Positions 14,778 to 15,142 of a DNA stretch of 15,142 nucleotides are shown piece by piece. The stretch comes from CAJQND01 sp051010055 (GTDB taxonomy: Bacteria > Pseudomonadota > Alphaproteobacteria > Rhizobiales > CAJQND01): positions 1-15,142 of the forward strand of contig JBPCVY010000261.1 of NCBI GenBank assembly GCA_051010055.1, in the 5' to 3' direction. The notes beneath the pieces are model-generated. The model ran no database searches. It saw only the letters and a program-made list of their open reading frames with translations, and was not told the DNA's origin. Positions within the stretch are counted from its first letter, which is position 1, and each line of letters starts with the position of its first letter. Position numbers and translations under genes: made by a program.

Positions 14778-15142
14778 AACACTCACCCTTTCAGCGCGCC
14801 TGACGCTTGAACCATCCGAAATCGACGTGGATGATGACATCGCGCTTGATGGCATTACAGCACTGTTCAGCCCCAGCGGCGGCGGCAAAACCACACTGTT
14901 GCGCATTATCGCCGGGCTGGAGAAAAACGCCGAAGGCCGGGTGGCGTTTTGCGGCAAGCTCTGGGCGGACAGCGATACCGGGCACTTTCTGGCCCCTCAC
15001 CTGCGCCCCATCGGTATGGTGTTTCAGGATGCAAGGCTGTTTCCCCATCTCGATGTTGCAGGCAACTTGCGGTTCGGCAGGAAAAGGGGCCGCGAGGGTG
15101 GCGCAATCAACTATGAGCAGGTGGTGGAAGCTCTCGATCTGA
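14767..15142 (+). CDS. modC: Molybdate ABC transporter ATPase ModC (3' end beyond window)
   Basis: ATP-binding subunit that powers molybdate import. Only the first 125 residues lie in the window. The ATG overlaps the end of modB by eleven bases. Visible are the Walker A region ALFSPSGGGKTTLLRIIAGL (about 33-52) and the Q-loop GMVFQDARLFPHLDV (about 84-98), whose FQDARLFPHL is characteristic of ModC. The first Gly of the Walker A motif (GPSGGGKT) is Ser here; the GK[ST] core is intact, so ATP binding is likely. The ABC signature, Walker B and the C-terminal MOP molybdate-sensing domain are beyond the edge and cannot be judged. Confidence 0.93.
   Translation, partial: MSDKTLTLSARLTLEPSEIDVDDDIALDGITALFSPSGGGKTTLLRIIAGLEKNAEGRVAFCGKLWADSDTGHFLAPHLRPIGMVFQDARLFPHLDVAGNLRFGRKRGREGGAINYEQVVEALDL

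Overview
The window looks like chromosomal DNA from an alphaproteobacterium, possibly marine. This is inferred from three things: a choline sulfatase very like the rhizobial BetC type, a GcvT-fold protein resembling the DMSP demethylase DmdA of roseobacters, and a CrbS/CrbR-type sensor pair. Genes are tightly packed with short gaps (all under about 140 bases) and several start/stop overlaps. I see no rRNA, tRNA, CRISPR array, insertion sequence or phage gene.

Left part (1-6482): a 5'-truncated FAD-dependent oxidoreductase is followed, through a shared stop/Shine-Dalgarno, by mscL. Convergent to these is a DmdA/GcvT-fold methyltransferase-like gene, probably starting at a TTG. Divergent from it, across an 86-base gap with a sigma70-like promoter, runs a three-gene translationally coupled operon: a fold-type I PLP aminotransferase, an APH-fold small-molecule kinase, and an enolase paralogue. 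The enolase paralogue keeps metal ligands and the catalytic Glu/Lys pair but carries Ala where enolases have the active-site His (yeast His373) and Asp where they have Glu168. Oxidoreductase, one-carbon transferase, aminotransferase, kinase and altered enolase together suggest an uncharacterised catabolic or salvage route for a small methylated or hydroxylated amino compound. This is the best candidate for an undescribed system here.

Middle part (6573-11531): a large hybrid sensor kinase with a sodium/solute-symporter-like membrane domain, STAC-like linker, PAS, HisKA, HATPase and receiver domains lies convergent to a NarL/LuxR-type response regulator. This matches CrbS/CrbR (MxtR/ErdR), known for control of acetate use. 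An HdeD-family membrane protein lies upstream of the regulator on the same strand.

Right part (11666-15142): a choline sulfatase gene (betC) lies divergent from a molybdate ABC transporter operon modA-modB-modC, with modC running off the window end. Their shared intergenic region holds a strong AT-rich inverted repeat that could be an operator.
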